Position numbers and translations under genes: made by a program. A DNA stretch of 64,000 bases from Clostridia bacterium (lineage in GTDB: Bacteria; Bacillota; Clostridia; UMGS1810), in NCBI GenBank assembly GCA_017621495.1, contig JAGATB010000014.1, positions 1 through 64,000 of the forward strand, written 5' to 3'. Of this stretch, positions 52,427-60,517 are shown piece after piece (within the stretch, counting starts at the first letter, position 1; every line of letters begins with the position of its first letter). The notes beneath the pieces were generated by a model that saw only the letters and a program-made list of their open reading frames with translations, did no database searches and had not been told where the DNA came from.

Positions 52427-52455
52427 TTGACAACATAAAGCATATATTGTATACT
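52427..52455 (+). promoter_or_regulatory. Promoter of the DUF1874 gene
   Basis: TTGACA, 17 bases, TATACT, 35 bases before the ATG. Confidence 0.8.
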
Positions 52456-52490
52456 GAAACCAACTAAAATTATCAAAGGAGGCATGTTTC

Positions 52491-52874
52491 ATGAAAGATT
52501 CTAAAAATTTACCGTTTTTGTTGTTAGATAACAGCAGTATGATGTCCGTTTTAAACGAAGGGGAATTCAAATGCTATAATATTACGTTTGAAGAAGCAAA
52601 GGTTATTCTGGAGGCACACAACACAGATGAGTTTTTGAAGTGCTTCAGCAATCCTGATATTGAATCAGTGATTTTTAATCATCTGGGTATTCCTAAATGT
52701 GATTTTGAATATAAGAAAATTCGAAATATGCGTCCCGGTCAAAATGCCCTTGTGTTTAAGCTGTATTGTACACCATCTGAGACACAGCCGATTATACAGG
52801 CTGATGACGGTGTAGAAGCTAAGAAAATACAAAATGTGTATGTGTATTGCCAGTATTTGGTAAGATTAGCATAA
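52491..52874 (+). CDS. DUF1874 (STIV B116/YddF-like) protein
   Basis: A 127-residue protein. The order L-L-D-N-S-S-M-M, I-T-F-E-E-A-K, N-H-L-G-I-P, I-R-N-M-R-P-G-Q-N-A-L-V-F follows the DUF1874 family of small virus and mobile-element proteins. Some members are viral ring nucleases (AcrIII-1) that cleave cyclic tetra-adenylate and inhibit type III CRISPR. The catalytic His of those enzymes (in G-H-D/K-S-T) aligns with Asn54 here (F-S-N-P-D), so cleavage may be lost. The SD is AAAGGAGG. It is monocistronic, between a T-box gene and an RNA gene. The family call rests on recognising this pattern, without a search. Confidence 0.68.
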   Translation: MKDSKNLPFLLLDNSSMMSVLNEGEFKCYNITFEEAKVILEAHNTDEFLKCFSNPDIESVIFNHLGIPKCDFEYKKIRNMRPGQNALVFKLYCTPSETQPIIQADDGVEAKKIQNVYVYCQYLVRLA

Positions 52875-52901
52875 GATAAAAATTAATCCCTAAAGGGGAA
52901 G

Positions 52902-52941
52902 AAAGCTCCGCAAGATTAGAGATAGTCTTGCGGAGCTTTTT
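52902..52941 (+). terminator. Terminator after the DUF1874 gene
   Basis: A perfect 14-bp stem (52902-52915 / 52926-52939) followed by TTTTTT. Confidence 0.92.
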
Positions 52942-52993
52942 TGATGTATCAAACCTTTAATCAAGTTTTTTGGATGAAATTTTATAAAATGTA

Positions 52994-53022
52994 TTGATAA
53001 ATAAAGAAAATAGTGTTATAAT
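52994..53022 (+). promoter_or_regulatory. Promoter of the 6S-like RNA
   Basis: TTGATA, 17 bases, TATAAT with an extended -10 (TGTTATAAT). The predicted start is at about 53029, exactly where the RNA closing stem begins. Confidence 0.8.
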
Positions 53023-53028
53023 AATTAT

Positions 53029-53227
53029 GCCAAATTACTTTAATAATTAAGATTTAGGAGTATTTTAACGAGTATTATACTCTTTTTGTGCAACAATATT
53101 TTGGATTTAATAAAAACGTAAACTCCATTAAATATTGTTGTGGAATATTCCTAACTTTATTAAAGTAGTTTGGCGACTATCGGAGCTTGCGTTTTTTGTG
53201 CGTCTGCCTTCGGTAGACGCATTTTTT
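53029..53227 (+). ncRNA. ssrS: Rod-shaped small RNA, probable 6S RNA
   Basis: The ends pair in an 18-bp closing stem (53029-53046 with 53157-53174, one G-U). After a small internal loop comes an 11-bp stem (53054-53064 / 53144-53154). A one-sided bubble (53065-53090) contains a small hairpin GAGTA-TTA-TACTC. A distal stem CAACAATATTT (53091-53101) / AAATATTGTTG (53130-53140) follows. A terminator closes the transcript (53199-53227). The layout (closing stem, central bubble, distal stem, about 145-200 nt) is that of 6S RNA, which mimics an open promoter and binds sigma-A RNA polymerase. No frame inside is credible. Confidence 0.6.
53199..53227 (+). terminator. Terminator of the small RNA
   Basis: TGCGTCTGCC (53199-53208) pairs with GGTAGACGCA (53212-53221) with one G-U, then six T. 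Confidence 0.85.
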
Positions 53228-53328
53228 AATTTACAGACTGCCATGAAGTGGACGAGGCTTTATCTGCTGAATAAATTAAGAAATGCATTACATAAAAACA
53301 CAAATCCGATTGCGCGAAACAAGAAAAG

Positions 53329-53366
53329 AAACAAGCATACCGCCGTAAGAAGCGATATGCTTGTTT
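53329..53366 (-). terminator. Terminator of the sec operon
   Basis: AAACAAGCATA (53329-53339) and TATGCTTGTTT (53356-53366) form an 11-bp stem. On the minus strand a T-rich stretch follows. It is just downstream of the secF stop. Confidence 0.75.
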
Positions 53367-53380
53367 TATATGATTTGTGC

Positions 53381-54253
53381 TTATTTAAGTTCAGCCTTTT
53401 TGTCACCTTTGAGCATAGCCCATACAGAACCGGAAATAAATACCGATGAGTAGGTACCTGCTACTATACCAACTATAAGCGGAAGTGCAAACTCTTTGAT
53501 AGACTGTACACCTATGATGTAGAGTACAACCAGTGTAAAGAGTGTGGTAAGGCTTGTGTTGATAGAACGGGCAACTGTCTGCCAGATACTCTTGTTTACA
53601 ACTTCGGAGAAGGCAACCTTCTTTAAGAAACGGGTGTTTTCTCTGATTCTGTCAAATATAACGATTGTAGCATTGATAGAATAACCGAGTATTGTAAGCA
53701 GTGCTGCGATAAATGAGGTATTTACCGGTACCTGGAATATCACATAGAAGCTTATCATGATGAGCAGGTCATGAACCAGTGCTACAACTGCAGCAATACC
53801 GGAGAGAACCTCAAATCTGAATGTGATATACAAGAGCATCAAAAGCGCTGCTATAGCTATAGATGTTAAAGCGCTCTTCCAGAGCTCTTTACCTACTGTG
53901 GGGCTTATGGACTGTACGCTGATGTTGTCACCTTTAATCTTGAATGTATCAGCGAGCACTTCTTTTACCTGTTTGGTCTGAGCAGCATTAAGATTTGCCT
54001 TTGTTTTGATAAGGACACCTTTGGTTTCCTGTACTTTCTGAATAGTGGAGACATCTACATTTTCAATCTTTTCAAATGCGTCGATGATAGCTTTTTCATC
54101 GTATTTCATGCCGGGAGCATCGATTTCCGTACCGCCTGCAAAGTCTATGTCTGTGTTAAATCCACCACGTACGAAGTAGCAGACAATACCTGCAGCAATT
54201 ATCAGTAAAGAAACTAAGATGAATACTGATTTCTTCTGTACTATATTAAACAT
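53381..54253 (-). CDS. secF: Protein translocase subunit SecF
   Basis: A 290-residue membrane protein with six predicted helices and a periplasm-side P1-type loop. The conserved start (G-F-N-T-D-I-D-F-A-G-G-T), the G-Y-S-I-N-A-T-I-V-I-F-D-R-I-R-E-N block and the A-R-S-I-N-T-S-L-T-T motif identify SecF. With SecD it uses the proton-motive force to help proteins leave the SecYEG channel. It overlaps secD by eight bases and is the last gene of the tgt operon. Confidence 0.95.
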   Translation of the reverse strand: MFNIVQKKSVFILVSLLIIAAGIVCYFVRGGFNTDIDFAGGTEIDAPGMKYDEKAIIDAFEKIENVDVSTIQKVQETKGVLIKTKANLNAAQTKQVKEVLADTFKIKGDNISVQSISPTVGKELWKSALTSIAIAALLMLLYITFRFEVLSGIAAVVALVHDLLIMISFYVIFQVPVNTSFIAALLTILGYSINATIVIFDRIRENTRFLKKVAFSEVVNKSIWQTVARSINTSLTTLFTLVVLYIIGVQSIKEFALPLIVGIVAGTYSSVFISGSVWAMLKGDKKAELK

Positions 54254-55679
54254 TCTTTGTTACCTCCTTGTATGAGCAGTAAAGCTTGGGGTTTCTTAAG
54301 TTGAAGCCTATAAGCTGACGAAGTAAGAATCTGGTAATCACTATAGCAGTGAACATACTTACTACAGTACCTATAAAGAGTGTGATTGCAAAGCTCTTTA
54401 TAGTACCTGTACCGAATACATAGAGTACAGCTGCTGCTATAACAGTGGTAACATTGGAGTCGAGGATTGCAGTGAATGCTCTGTGGAAGCCTGCGTCTAT
54501 GGAAGCACGGATAGTCTTACCGTTGGAGAGCTCTTCCTTGACTCTTTCAAATATGATTACATTTGCGTCAACTGCAGTACCGATTGTGAGGATAACACCT
54601 GCGATACCGGGGAGGGTAAGGTTTATCTTGAGCGCTCCCAGGATAAGTGCAACTATGGAAACATAGCCCACGAGAGAAATGCAGGAAACGAAACCGCACA
54701 TTCTGTACATGATTATCATAAAGAGCATTACCAATATCATACCTATAAGCGCCGCTGTGAGTGAGTTGTCAAGTGCCTTTTCACCGAGTGTAGCACCGAT
54801 TGTTCTTGATTCTGCAAGGTCAAGTGAGAAGGGGAGCTTACCACCCTGAATCTGAGCTGCCAGGTTCTTTGCCTGCTCGTTTGTGAAGTCACCTTCGATG
54901 TAACATTCGTCGGAGTCGATTTTTTCGCTTACACGGGGAGCAGAGATGAGGTTGTTGTCAAGATAGATTGCGATTACGTTGTTGCCGTCAGCATACTGAC
55001 TGATTCTCTCGGTAGCTTCTGCAAACTTCTTGGTACCCTCTGATGTAAACTTAAGAGTTACTTTGTATGCCTGTGTGGTGCCGTCACCTACGGGACCGTA
55101 CTCAGCCTTTGCACTCTTAACATCGTCGCCTTCAAGCACTACTGTGCCCAGGTTTTCTTCAGCAGGAGCAGCTTCTTTGGTTTCTTCTTTAGCTTCCTCT
55201 TTGGTTTCTTCCTTTGCTTCGTCTGCAGTTTCTTCTGCCTTTGCATCAGTCTTTTCTTCTGCTGCGGGCTCTGTAGCCGGAGCTGCTGTGCTTATGTCTC
55301 TGAATGTGAGTACAGCTGTCTGACCCAGTACCTCTACTGCATCTTCGGGATCAGCGATAGAGGGAATCTCTACTCTGATTCTTCTCTCGCCCTGCTTGGA
55401 AACAGTAGCTTCTGTGTAACCCAAAGAATCGAGTCTTGATTTCAATACCTGCTGAGCAGCTTCGATATCCTCGTCGGATACGTCTTTAGCGTCAGCTGCA
55501 GGCTCAAACACAAGCTCGGAACCTCCTGCCAGGTCTATACCTCTCTTGATACCGTGCTCTTTGTCGAGTACGTTGTGAATCTGTTTTCCGCCTATCTGAA
55601 GGCCGAATGCGGCAATATATGCCAAGAATGCAATAATGAGTACAACTATTGCAAATTTACCAATACTTTTTGAAGTCAT
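54246..55679 (-). CDS. secD: Protein translocase subunit SecD
   Basis: A 477-residue membrane protein. Six helices, G-I-D-L-A-G-G-S-E-L-V near the N-terminus, D-A-N-V-I-I-F-E-R and the C-terminal S-N-V-T-T-V-I-A motif define SecD. Unusually, residues about 138-172 form a low-complexity Glu/Lys/Ala/Thr insertion inside the extracytoplasmic domain. It acts with SecF in late protein export. It is translated just upstream of secF, and follows a hypothetical gene. Confidence 0.95.
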   Translation of the reverse strand: MTSKSIGKFAIVVLIIAFLAYIAAFGLQIGGKQIHNVLDKEHGIKRGIDLAGGSELVFEPAADAKDVSDEDIEAAQQVLKSRLDSLGYTEATVSKQGERRIRVEIPSIADPEDAVEVLGQTAVLTFRDISTAAPATEPAAEEKTDAKAEETADEAKEETKEEAKEETKEAAPAEENLGTVVLEGDDVKSAKAEYGPVGDGTTQAYKVTLKFTSEGTKKFAEATERISQYADGNNVIAIYLDNNLISAPRVSEKIDSDECYIEGDFTNEQAKNLAAQIQGGKLPFSLDLAESRTIGATLGEKALDNSLTAALIGMILVMLFMIIMYRMCGFVSCISLVGYVSIVALILGALKINLTLPGIAGVILTIGTAVDANVIIFERVKEELSNGKTIRASIDAGFHRAFTAILDSNVTTVIAAAVLYVFGTGTIKSFAITLFIGTVVSMFTAIVITRFLLRQLIGFNLRNPKLYCSYKEVTKNV

Positions 55680-55733
55680 TTAATTCATCCCTTCTTTAAA
55701 ATTTTTATATACTTAATGAGAAATTTATTGGTA

Positions 55734-56099
55734 TCAAATTCTCAAAAAATACGTTGTTTGTTTATATAAAGAGCAGATTGTACATGCAGCAGTGCTTGTA
55801 CAATCAAGACTCTTATATGTTAAATTATCCGGGATAAATGCACTTTGCAGATTGCCCTTGTCCGTATCAAAGGTTGCCTCAAATGGTCTGATCCACGATA
55901 CGAACTTCATCTTGGGAGCCCCTATGCGCGAGGAGGGGTGTGCATTTTTAAATGATAGATAAAACGGCGCAGCAAAAAACTGTGTATTGTCCATACCCTC
56001 GAATTTCACATGTGCGTATGTGCACAATGTGGCAAGGATAAGCAAAATACACAGGATAATTGCTGTTAGCTTGTGTGATAATTTGTTTAATCTTGTCAT
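55734..56099 (-). CDS. Hypothetical membrane-anchored or secreted protein
   Basis: A 121-residue protein with an N-terminal hydrophobic helix (about 10-28) and a mature part rich in Phe, Thr and four Cys in the tail (C-T-S-T-A-A-C-T-I-C). No family is recognised. The Cys-rich tail may hold disulfides or bind metal if outside the membrane. A weak SD (AAGGGA) lies ten bases before the ATG. It sits inside the sec operon between the TIGR04086 gene and secD, so it could assist export, but this is only position. Confidence 0.55.
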   Translation of the reverse strand: MTRLNKLSHKLTAIILCILLILATLCTYAHVKFEGMDNTQFFAAPFYLSFKNAHPSSRIGAPKMKFVSWIRPFEATFDTDKGNLQSAFIPDNLTYKSLDCTSTAACTICSLYKQTTYFLRI

Positions 56100-56157
56100 T
56101 TGTCTTTTATCCCTTATATTTTATTCTTACAGTGCAAAGTTATTTTATTCGGATTAT

Positions 56158-56574
56158 CTATCTTTTTTTGAAGTTAATTCCTATAATACCGCCTATTGCC
56201 GCTGACAGCATTCCCACAGCAAACAGTGATAGCATGCCGGAGTCGGGCACATAGTTTTTAAATACCGCATAGCCTATGATGATTCGTATCACAGTGTACA
56301 TTAATCCCGTAAGTGCACCGTGGAGCCATCCGAAGCCCCAGGCAGTTTTGGATGAGAATGCTCCGCCCAATACCAGGCTTACGATTGTAAGCACGTTTAT
56401 AGCCGGATCTGTGACGTAATCGGGCATGGAGGTGTACGTATACACCACTGCCAGTATACCGAAGCTCACAACCAGGAAAATGTAGGCGGCAAGTGTGCCC
56501 TTTATAACACTTATCAAGCTGCCGGCAATCCGTGAATTGCCTATGGTTAGTTCCTTGCTTTCATATTTAATCAT
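56158..56574 (-). CDS. TIGR04086/YrzE-family membrane protein
   Basis: A 138-residue protein with about four transmembrane helices and Gly-rich loops (G-G-A-F-S-S-K, G-W-L-H-G-A-L-T-G). It matches the small membrane family TIGR04086 that often sits beside yajC in Clostridia and Bacilli. The function is unknown. SD GGAGGTGG supports the start. It is placed between yajC and secD. Confidence 0.82.
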   Translation of the reverse strand: MIKYESKELTIGNSRIAGSLISVIKGTLAAYIFLVVSFGILAVVYTYTSMPDYVTDPAINVLTIVSLVLGGAFSSKTAWGFGWLHGALTGLMYTVIRIIIGYAVFKNYVPDSGMLSLFAVGMLSAAIGGIIGINFKKR

Positions 56575-56635
56575 AAATCCACCTCCGATTATTACAAGAA
56601 TATTCGGAGGTGCACTTTATTATGACTAAAGCGGA

Positions 56636-56959
56636 TTATTCTTTATCATCCGTGGGGATAGGTGTAGGCTGCTGCTTGGTCTCGGGAGCAGGCTTTATAA
56701 CCTCGCTTACAGATGTACGCTTGAAGCAAACTACGCACTTTTCCTTGGCACTGCCGGTTTCTATGCAGATTTCATCGTCTTTTATCTGAACGATTTTACC
56801 TACTACACCGCCAATTGTAAGGATTTTGTCGCCTACAATAAGTCCGTCAAGCATCTGCTTAGTAAGCTTGTCACGCTTTCTCTGAGGTCTTATGATCATG
56901 AAATACATAAGTACGAAGAGAATTAAAAACGGAAACAACATGCTGATTAATTCTGCCAT
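56636..56959 (-). CDS. yajC: Preprotein translocase accessory subunit YajC
   Basis: A 107-residue protein with one N-terminal helix, then the family signature M-I-I-R-P-Q-R-K-R-D-K and G-D-K-I-L-T-I-G-G-V-V-G-K-I. YajC associates with SecDF at the membrane. Position between tgt and secD is the widespread tgt-yajC-secDF order. SD GAGGTG. Confidence 0.95.
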   Translation of the reverse strand: MAELISMLFPFLILFVLMYFMIIRPQRKRDKLTKQMLDGLIVGDKILTIGGVVGKIVQIKDDEICIETGSAKEKCVVCFKRTSVSEVIKPAPETKQQPTPIPTDDKE

Positions 56960-57066
56960 GTGTTACACCTCCTGAATTTATTATTTAACATTACAATTAT
57001 AACCTATATATCATAAAATTGCAAGAAAAATATGTCATTTTTATAGAAGTTTACAATTAATTCATA

Positions 57067-58197
57067 TCAAACCCGACGTGAATAAGCTTTGAGCTTTTCT
57101 TCTTTAAATTCGGAGTATCTGCCCTCTTCTATAGCTTTGCGTATATTTTCCATAAGTCTGTTGTAGAAATTCAGGTTGTGCAGTACGCAAAGTCGCATTG
57201 CCAGCATTTCCTTTGCCTTAAACAGGTGTCGTATATATGCTCTGGAATAGTTGCGGCATGCCGGGCATGTGCAGCCGGGCTCTATGGGCAGGGGGTCTTT
57301 TTCAAACTTTTCATTCTTGAGATTCATATATCCGTTCTCGGTAAAGAGGTTGCAGTGCCTTGCGTTGCGGCTGGGCATTACGCAGTCGAAGAAGTCTATG
57401 CCTCTGTCTACCGCTTCCAGAATATTTTGCGGAGTGCCTACACCCATCAGATATCTGGGCTTGTCTTGGGGTGCGTGGGGCAGGGTCACATCTAGTATAT
57501 GATACATTTCTTCTGTGGTTTCGCCTACTGCAAGACCGCCTATTGCATAGCCGTCAAGGTCCAGTTTAGCAATTTCCTTCATATTCTCTATGCGCAAATC
57601 GTCAAAGGTAGCTCCCTGATTGATACCAAAGAGCATCTGATGAGGATTGATGGTATCCGGCAGTGAATTGAGCCTTTTTAGCTCATCTTTGCAGCGTTTG
57701 AGCCAGCGTATGGTCCTCTCGTGAGACTCCTTGGCATATTTGTACTCGGCAGGCAGTGCTACACATTCATCAAATGCCATAGCTATGGTTGAACCCAGAT
57801 TGGACTGTATCTGCATACTCTCCTCAGGTCCCATGAATATCTTTTTGCCGTCTATGTGAGAGTTAAAGTATACGCCCTCCTCCTTTATCTTGCGGAGTTT
57901 AGCCAGGGAGAACACCTGAAATCCACCGCTGTCGGTGAGGATAGGTCTGTCCCAGTTCATGAATTTGTGCAGACCGCCCATCTCCTTTATGATTTTATCT
58001 CCGGGGCGTACATGAAGGTGATACGTGTTGGAGAGCTCTACCTGACATCCGATATCCTTTAAATCCATGGATGATACGGCACCCTTTATAGCACCCAGGG
58101 TACCCACGTTCATAAACACCGGTGTCTGTACGGTGCCGTGTACTGTATTAAATTCGCCTCGCCTTGCAAGGCCATCTTGTTTTATAAGCTTAAACAT
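57067..58197 (-). CDS. tgt: Queuine tRNA-ribosyltransferase
   Basis: A 376-residue enzyme that exchanges guanine-34 for preQ1 (bacteria) in tRNAs with GUN anticodons. The substrate pocket D-S-G-G-F-Q-V-F-S, the nucleophile region with D-C-V-M-P-S-R-N-A-R and the zinc ligands C-x-C-x-x-C plus His are present. The ATG at 58197 with AAAGGAG is preferred over an ATG at 58218. It is the first gene of the operon with yajC and secDF. Confidence 0.96.
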   Translation of the reverse strand: MFKLIKQDGLARRGEFNTVHGTVQTPVFMNVGTLGAIKGAVSSMDLKDIGCQVELSNTYHLHVRPGDKIIKEMGGLHKFMNWDRPILTDSGGFQVFSLAKLRKIKEEGVYFNSHIDGKKIFMGPEESMQIQSNLGSTIAMAFDECVALPAEYKYAKESHERTIRWLKRCKDELKRLNSLPDTINPHQMLFGINQGATFDDLRIENMKEIAKLDLDGYAIGGLAVGETTEEMYHILDVTLPHAPQDKPRYLMGVGTPQNILEAVDRGIDFFDCVMPSRNARHCNLFTENGYMNLKNEKFEKDPLPIEPGCTCPACRNYSRAYIRHLFKAKEMLAMRLCVLHNLNFYNRLMENIRKAIEEGRYSEFKEEKLKAYSRRV

Positions 58198-58229
58198 TTT
58201 ATCTCCTTTGCACTGCATTTGATGTATTA

Positions 58230-58258
58230 ATTATATATTAAAATGGACTTTTAGTCAA
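58230..58258 (-). promoter_or_regulatory. Promoter of the tgt-yajC-secDF operon
   Basis: On the minus strand TTGACT, 17 bases, TATAAT, about 33 bases before the tgt ATG. Confidence 0.85.
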
Positions 58259-58328
58259 CAGTTTATCTCAGAAGTTTGATTATGCAGCTGAATTTATAAA
58301 ATATTTTAAGGAAAATAAGAAAATCTCA

Positions 58329-58357
58329 TTTACAAAATATCCACAATATGATAATAT
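58329..58357 (+). promoter_or_regulatory. Possible promoter of the Cys-rich protein gene
   Basis: TTTACA, 17 bases, TAATAT, about 40 bases before the ATG. Moderate match in AT-rich DNA. Confidence 0.45.
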
Positions 58358-58397
58358 TAAGGTAACATAATAAAAAAGAAGAGGAGAAAGAATACAA

Positions 58398-59576
58398 ATG
58401 AAGTGTTCAAACTGCGGTATTGATTTACCGGAAAACATTAATTTTTGTTCTAATTGCGGTGCACAAGTATCGGCACCTGTACAGACACCGGAACATGTTG
58501 AGAATATTGTGACACCGGAGGATACAGACCTCGAAAAAACCGTAGCATATGATTACGGTTCACAAGGCGGAGTGCCACAGATGAACTTCGCACAAAGTGA
58601 ACAGGTTACTCCAAGTGAGCCTCAGCCTGTACAGCCTCTGCAGCAGGCTGCTCCCGTCAATCCGCAGTATACACAGTATGTACAGCCGGGTGCTACATAT
58701 AACCCCCATGCCAATCAGTCTAAGAAGAAGCCACTGTGGTCCAAGGTGCTTTTGATAGTGCTTATAGTGCTTGTGATAGCGGCAGCAGCTTTCGCATACA
58801 TATATTTTGGTACGGATTTGATTACCGGTGCTGAGTATGAAGATGAAAACACCTGCAGAATATGTGATGATGAGATTGATGAAGACGAGGATTACTGCGA
58901 TGACTGCTTAGATGAGTACACCTGCAAGGAGTGCGACGATGTGGACGAAGACGTGAAGGACGGTTACTGCGAGGACTGCGCCAAGGCTAATGCACAGTGC
59001 AAGGAATGTGGCGGTGAACCGGAGGAGGACGGCTACTACTGTGCCGATTGTATAGAATACCTCTGCGACAGTATGGCTTATGAATGTGCCGTTTGCTGGG
59101 ATGACTTAAAGCAGCGACAGATTTATTATATAGATGAAGAAGGTCAGTGCTACTGTAAGAAATGCGATACAGGTAACTATTGCGAGGAATGTAAGGGTGT
59201 CATAGAAAAAGACGATGACGACACCATCTGCTTCGATTGTGCCGAGTATTGGTGCACATCCTGCGGCGAGGTGATTGACGAGAGCGAAGCTGCGGTGGAG
59301 GATGATTACGGTAATCTGTATTGTGATGACTGCGATACCGGCAATTACTGCGAGGATTGCGACGGTGTGCTGGAGGATGATGACGATGACTACATATGCT
59401 ATAGCTGTGCAAATTACTACTGCGAAAGCTGCTATGAGGTAATAGATGAAGATGAAATAGCAGTAGAAGACGATGAAGGATATGTGTATTGCGAAGATTG
59501 CGATACCGGCGAATACTGTGACGACTGCGGCGCTCCCGTGGAGGAGGGCGAGGAGTATTGCTATATGTGTGAGTGA
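58398..59576 (+). CDS. Zinc-ribbon membrane protein with an acidic Cys-knuckle array
   Basis: A 392-residue protein. Residues 1-30 are a zinc ribbon (C-S-N-C-G ... C-S-N-C-G). A Pro/Gln-rich linker (about 35-112) leads to one transmembrane helix (about 115-137). Residues about 150-392 are extraordinarily rich in Asp, Glu and Cys, with 18 further C-x-x-C pairs in about 240 residues. These include repeated units with C-D-T-G-N/E-Y-C-x-x-C and a V-I-D-E-x-E spacing. The array could bind many zinc or iron ions, or form a disulfide-rich stalk if outside. It is related in style to zinc-ribbon/TM proteins of Clostridia, but the array is unlike any family I know. SD GAGGAG. It is an isolated gene. 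Confidence 0.72.
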   Translation: MKCSNCGIDLPENINFCSNCGAQVSAPVQTPEHVENIVTPEDTDLEKTVAYDYGSQGGVPQMNFAQSEQVTPSEPQPVQPLQQAAPVNPQYTQYVQPGATYNPHANQSKKKPLWSKVLLIVLIVLVIAAAAFAYIYFGTDLITGAEYEDENTCRICDDEIDEDEDYCDDCLDEYTCKECDDVDEDVKDGYCEDCAKANAQCKECGGEPEEDGYYCADCIEYLCDSMAYECAVCWDDLKQRQIYYIDEEGQCYCKKCDTGNYCEECKGVIEKDDDDTICFDCAEYWCTSCGEVIDESEAAVEDDYGNLYCDDCDTGNYCEDCDGVLEDDDDDYICYSCANYYCESCYEVIDEDEIAVEDDEGYVYCEDCDTGEYCDDCGAPVEEGEEYCYMCE

Positions 59577-59627
59577 TTAAGCGTTAATTTGATTTGAAGC
59601 AGCCATCATCACCTTTCATATATGCAA

Positions 59628-59655
59628 GCAGCGCCGGTCTTTCGCCCGGCGCTGC
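59628..59655. terminator. Convergent hairpin
   Basis: GCAGCGCCGG (59628-59637) pairs perfectly with CCGGCGCTGC (59646-59655). It lies between convergent genes but has little T-run on either side. Confidence 0.6.
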
Positions 59656-59659
59656 AAGA

Positions 59660-60517
59660 TTATTTGAGCATTTGCTCTGTAATTTGTTTAAAAAAGTCGG
59701 CACTCCAAAGCTCAAGCGAATCATGGTTTTTGATAAATGGACGAACATCATCTTTTGCAGAAGCATAATCAATTACTTCAAAACGTTCATATAGCAGCCT
59801 TTTTGCATCCTCTAACAAAAATTGTTTTTCATCATCCCACACACCCGATTCTACAAGTCTTGCTTTCAAATGTGGCAAGTTAATACTTGCGCCCTGTTGA
59901 AGATAAAAAATATAGTCGTATAAGTCTCTGCCTTTTACACGACTTTTCCACGCACGACATATTACAGCATGTAACTTTCCTGCAAAAAGAGATGGCATAT
60001 CATATAGATTAATTTCGTACGGAGCAGGCAAAAGCCTGTATTTGTGTTCGAATGCAGCACCTGCAGGCGGTAGGACATCCACTTCAAATTTGATTTTTAT
60101 CAATTCGCTTCCTGCAACACCGGCATTATAATCTGCATAAAAAAGTAAAATATGTTCCTTTGTATTTCCCTTAAGAAATGCAGAGCGAATTCCTGAGTCG
60201 ACACTTTTTTCTTTTTCGCTTATAGTTAAGTTCATACCATATGAAGCGATTTCTTTTTCGAGTATTGGAAAGTAGTCTGCTAATGAAAAATCAGAATCTT
60301 GTGTCATCAACGAAAAATCCAAATCCTCAGAAAAACGGTCGAGACCATAAAATATACGCAATGCTGTTCCACCATAAAACGCTGCTTTTTTAAAAAAACC
60401 GGCTCTGGAAAGCCCACAAAGTACTATCTCCTGGATAATTTCTTTAATTGCATTTTTCTTTTCTTCAGTGTTTTGCGGGTTATATTTTTTTAGCATTTGT
60501 GTAAGAATACTATCCAC
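59660..60517 (-). CDS. AbiEii-type nucleotidyltransferase toxin
   Basis: A 285-residue protein of the AbiEii family. The nucleotidyltransferase motif G-G-T-A-L-R is followed by R-F-S-E-D-L-D-F, the paired acidic residues that bind metal. A D-x-Y-D-Y and K-L-H-A block is also typical. AbiEii toxins are GTP-dependent nucleotidyltransferases linked to abortive phage infection. It overlaps the antitoxin gene by eight bases and is translated after it. A typical type IV toxin-antitoxin pair. Confidence 0.88.
   Translation of the reverse strand: MDSILTQMLKKYNPQNTEEKKNAIKEIIQEIVLCGLSRAGFFKKAAFYGGTALRIFYGLDRFSEDLDFSLMTQDSDFSLADYFPILEKEIASYGMNLTISEKEKSVDSGIRSAFLKGNTKEHILLFYADYNAGVAGSELIKIKFEVDVLPPAGAAFEHKYRLLPAPYEINLYDMPSLFAGKLHAVICRAWKSRVKGRDLYDYIFYLQQGASINLPHLKARLVESGVWDDEKQFLLEDAKRLLYERFEVIDYASAKDDVRPFIKNHDSLELWSADFFKQITEQMLK

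Noticed and set aside
53135-53449. 104-codon frame starting inside the small RNA
   Set aside because: It begins within a stem of the RNA, runs through two terminators and into antisense of secF; no SD.
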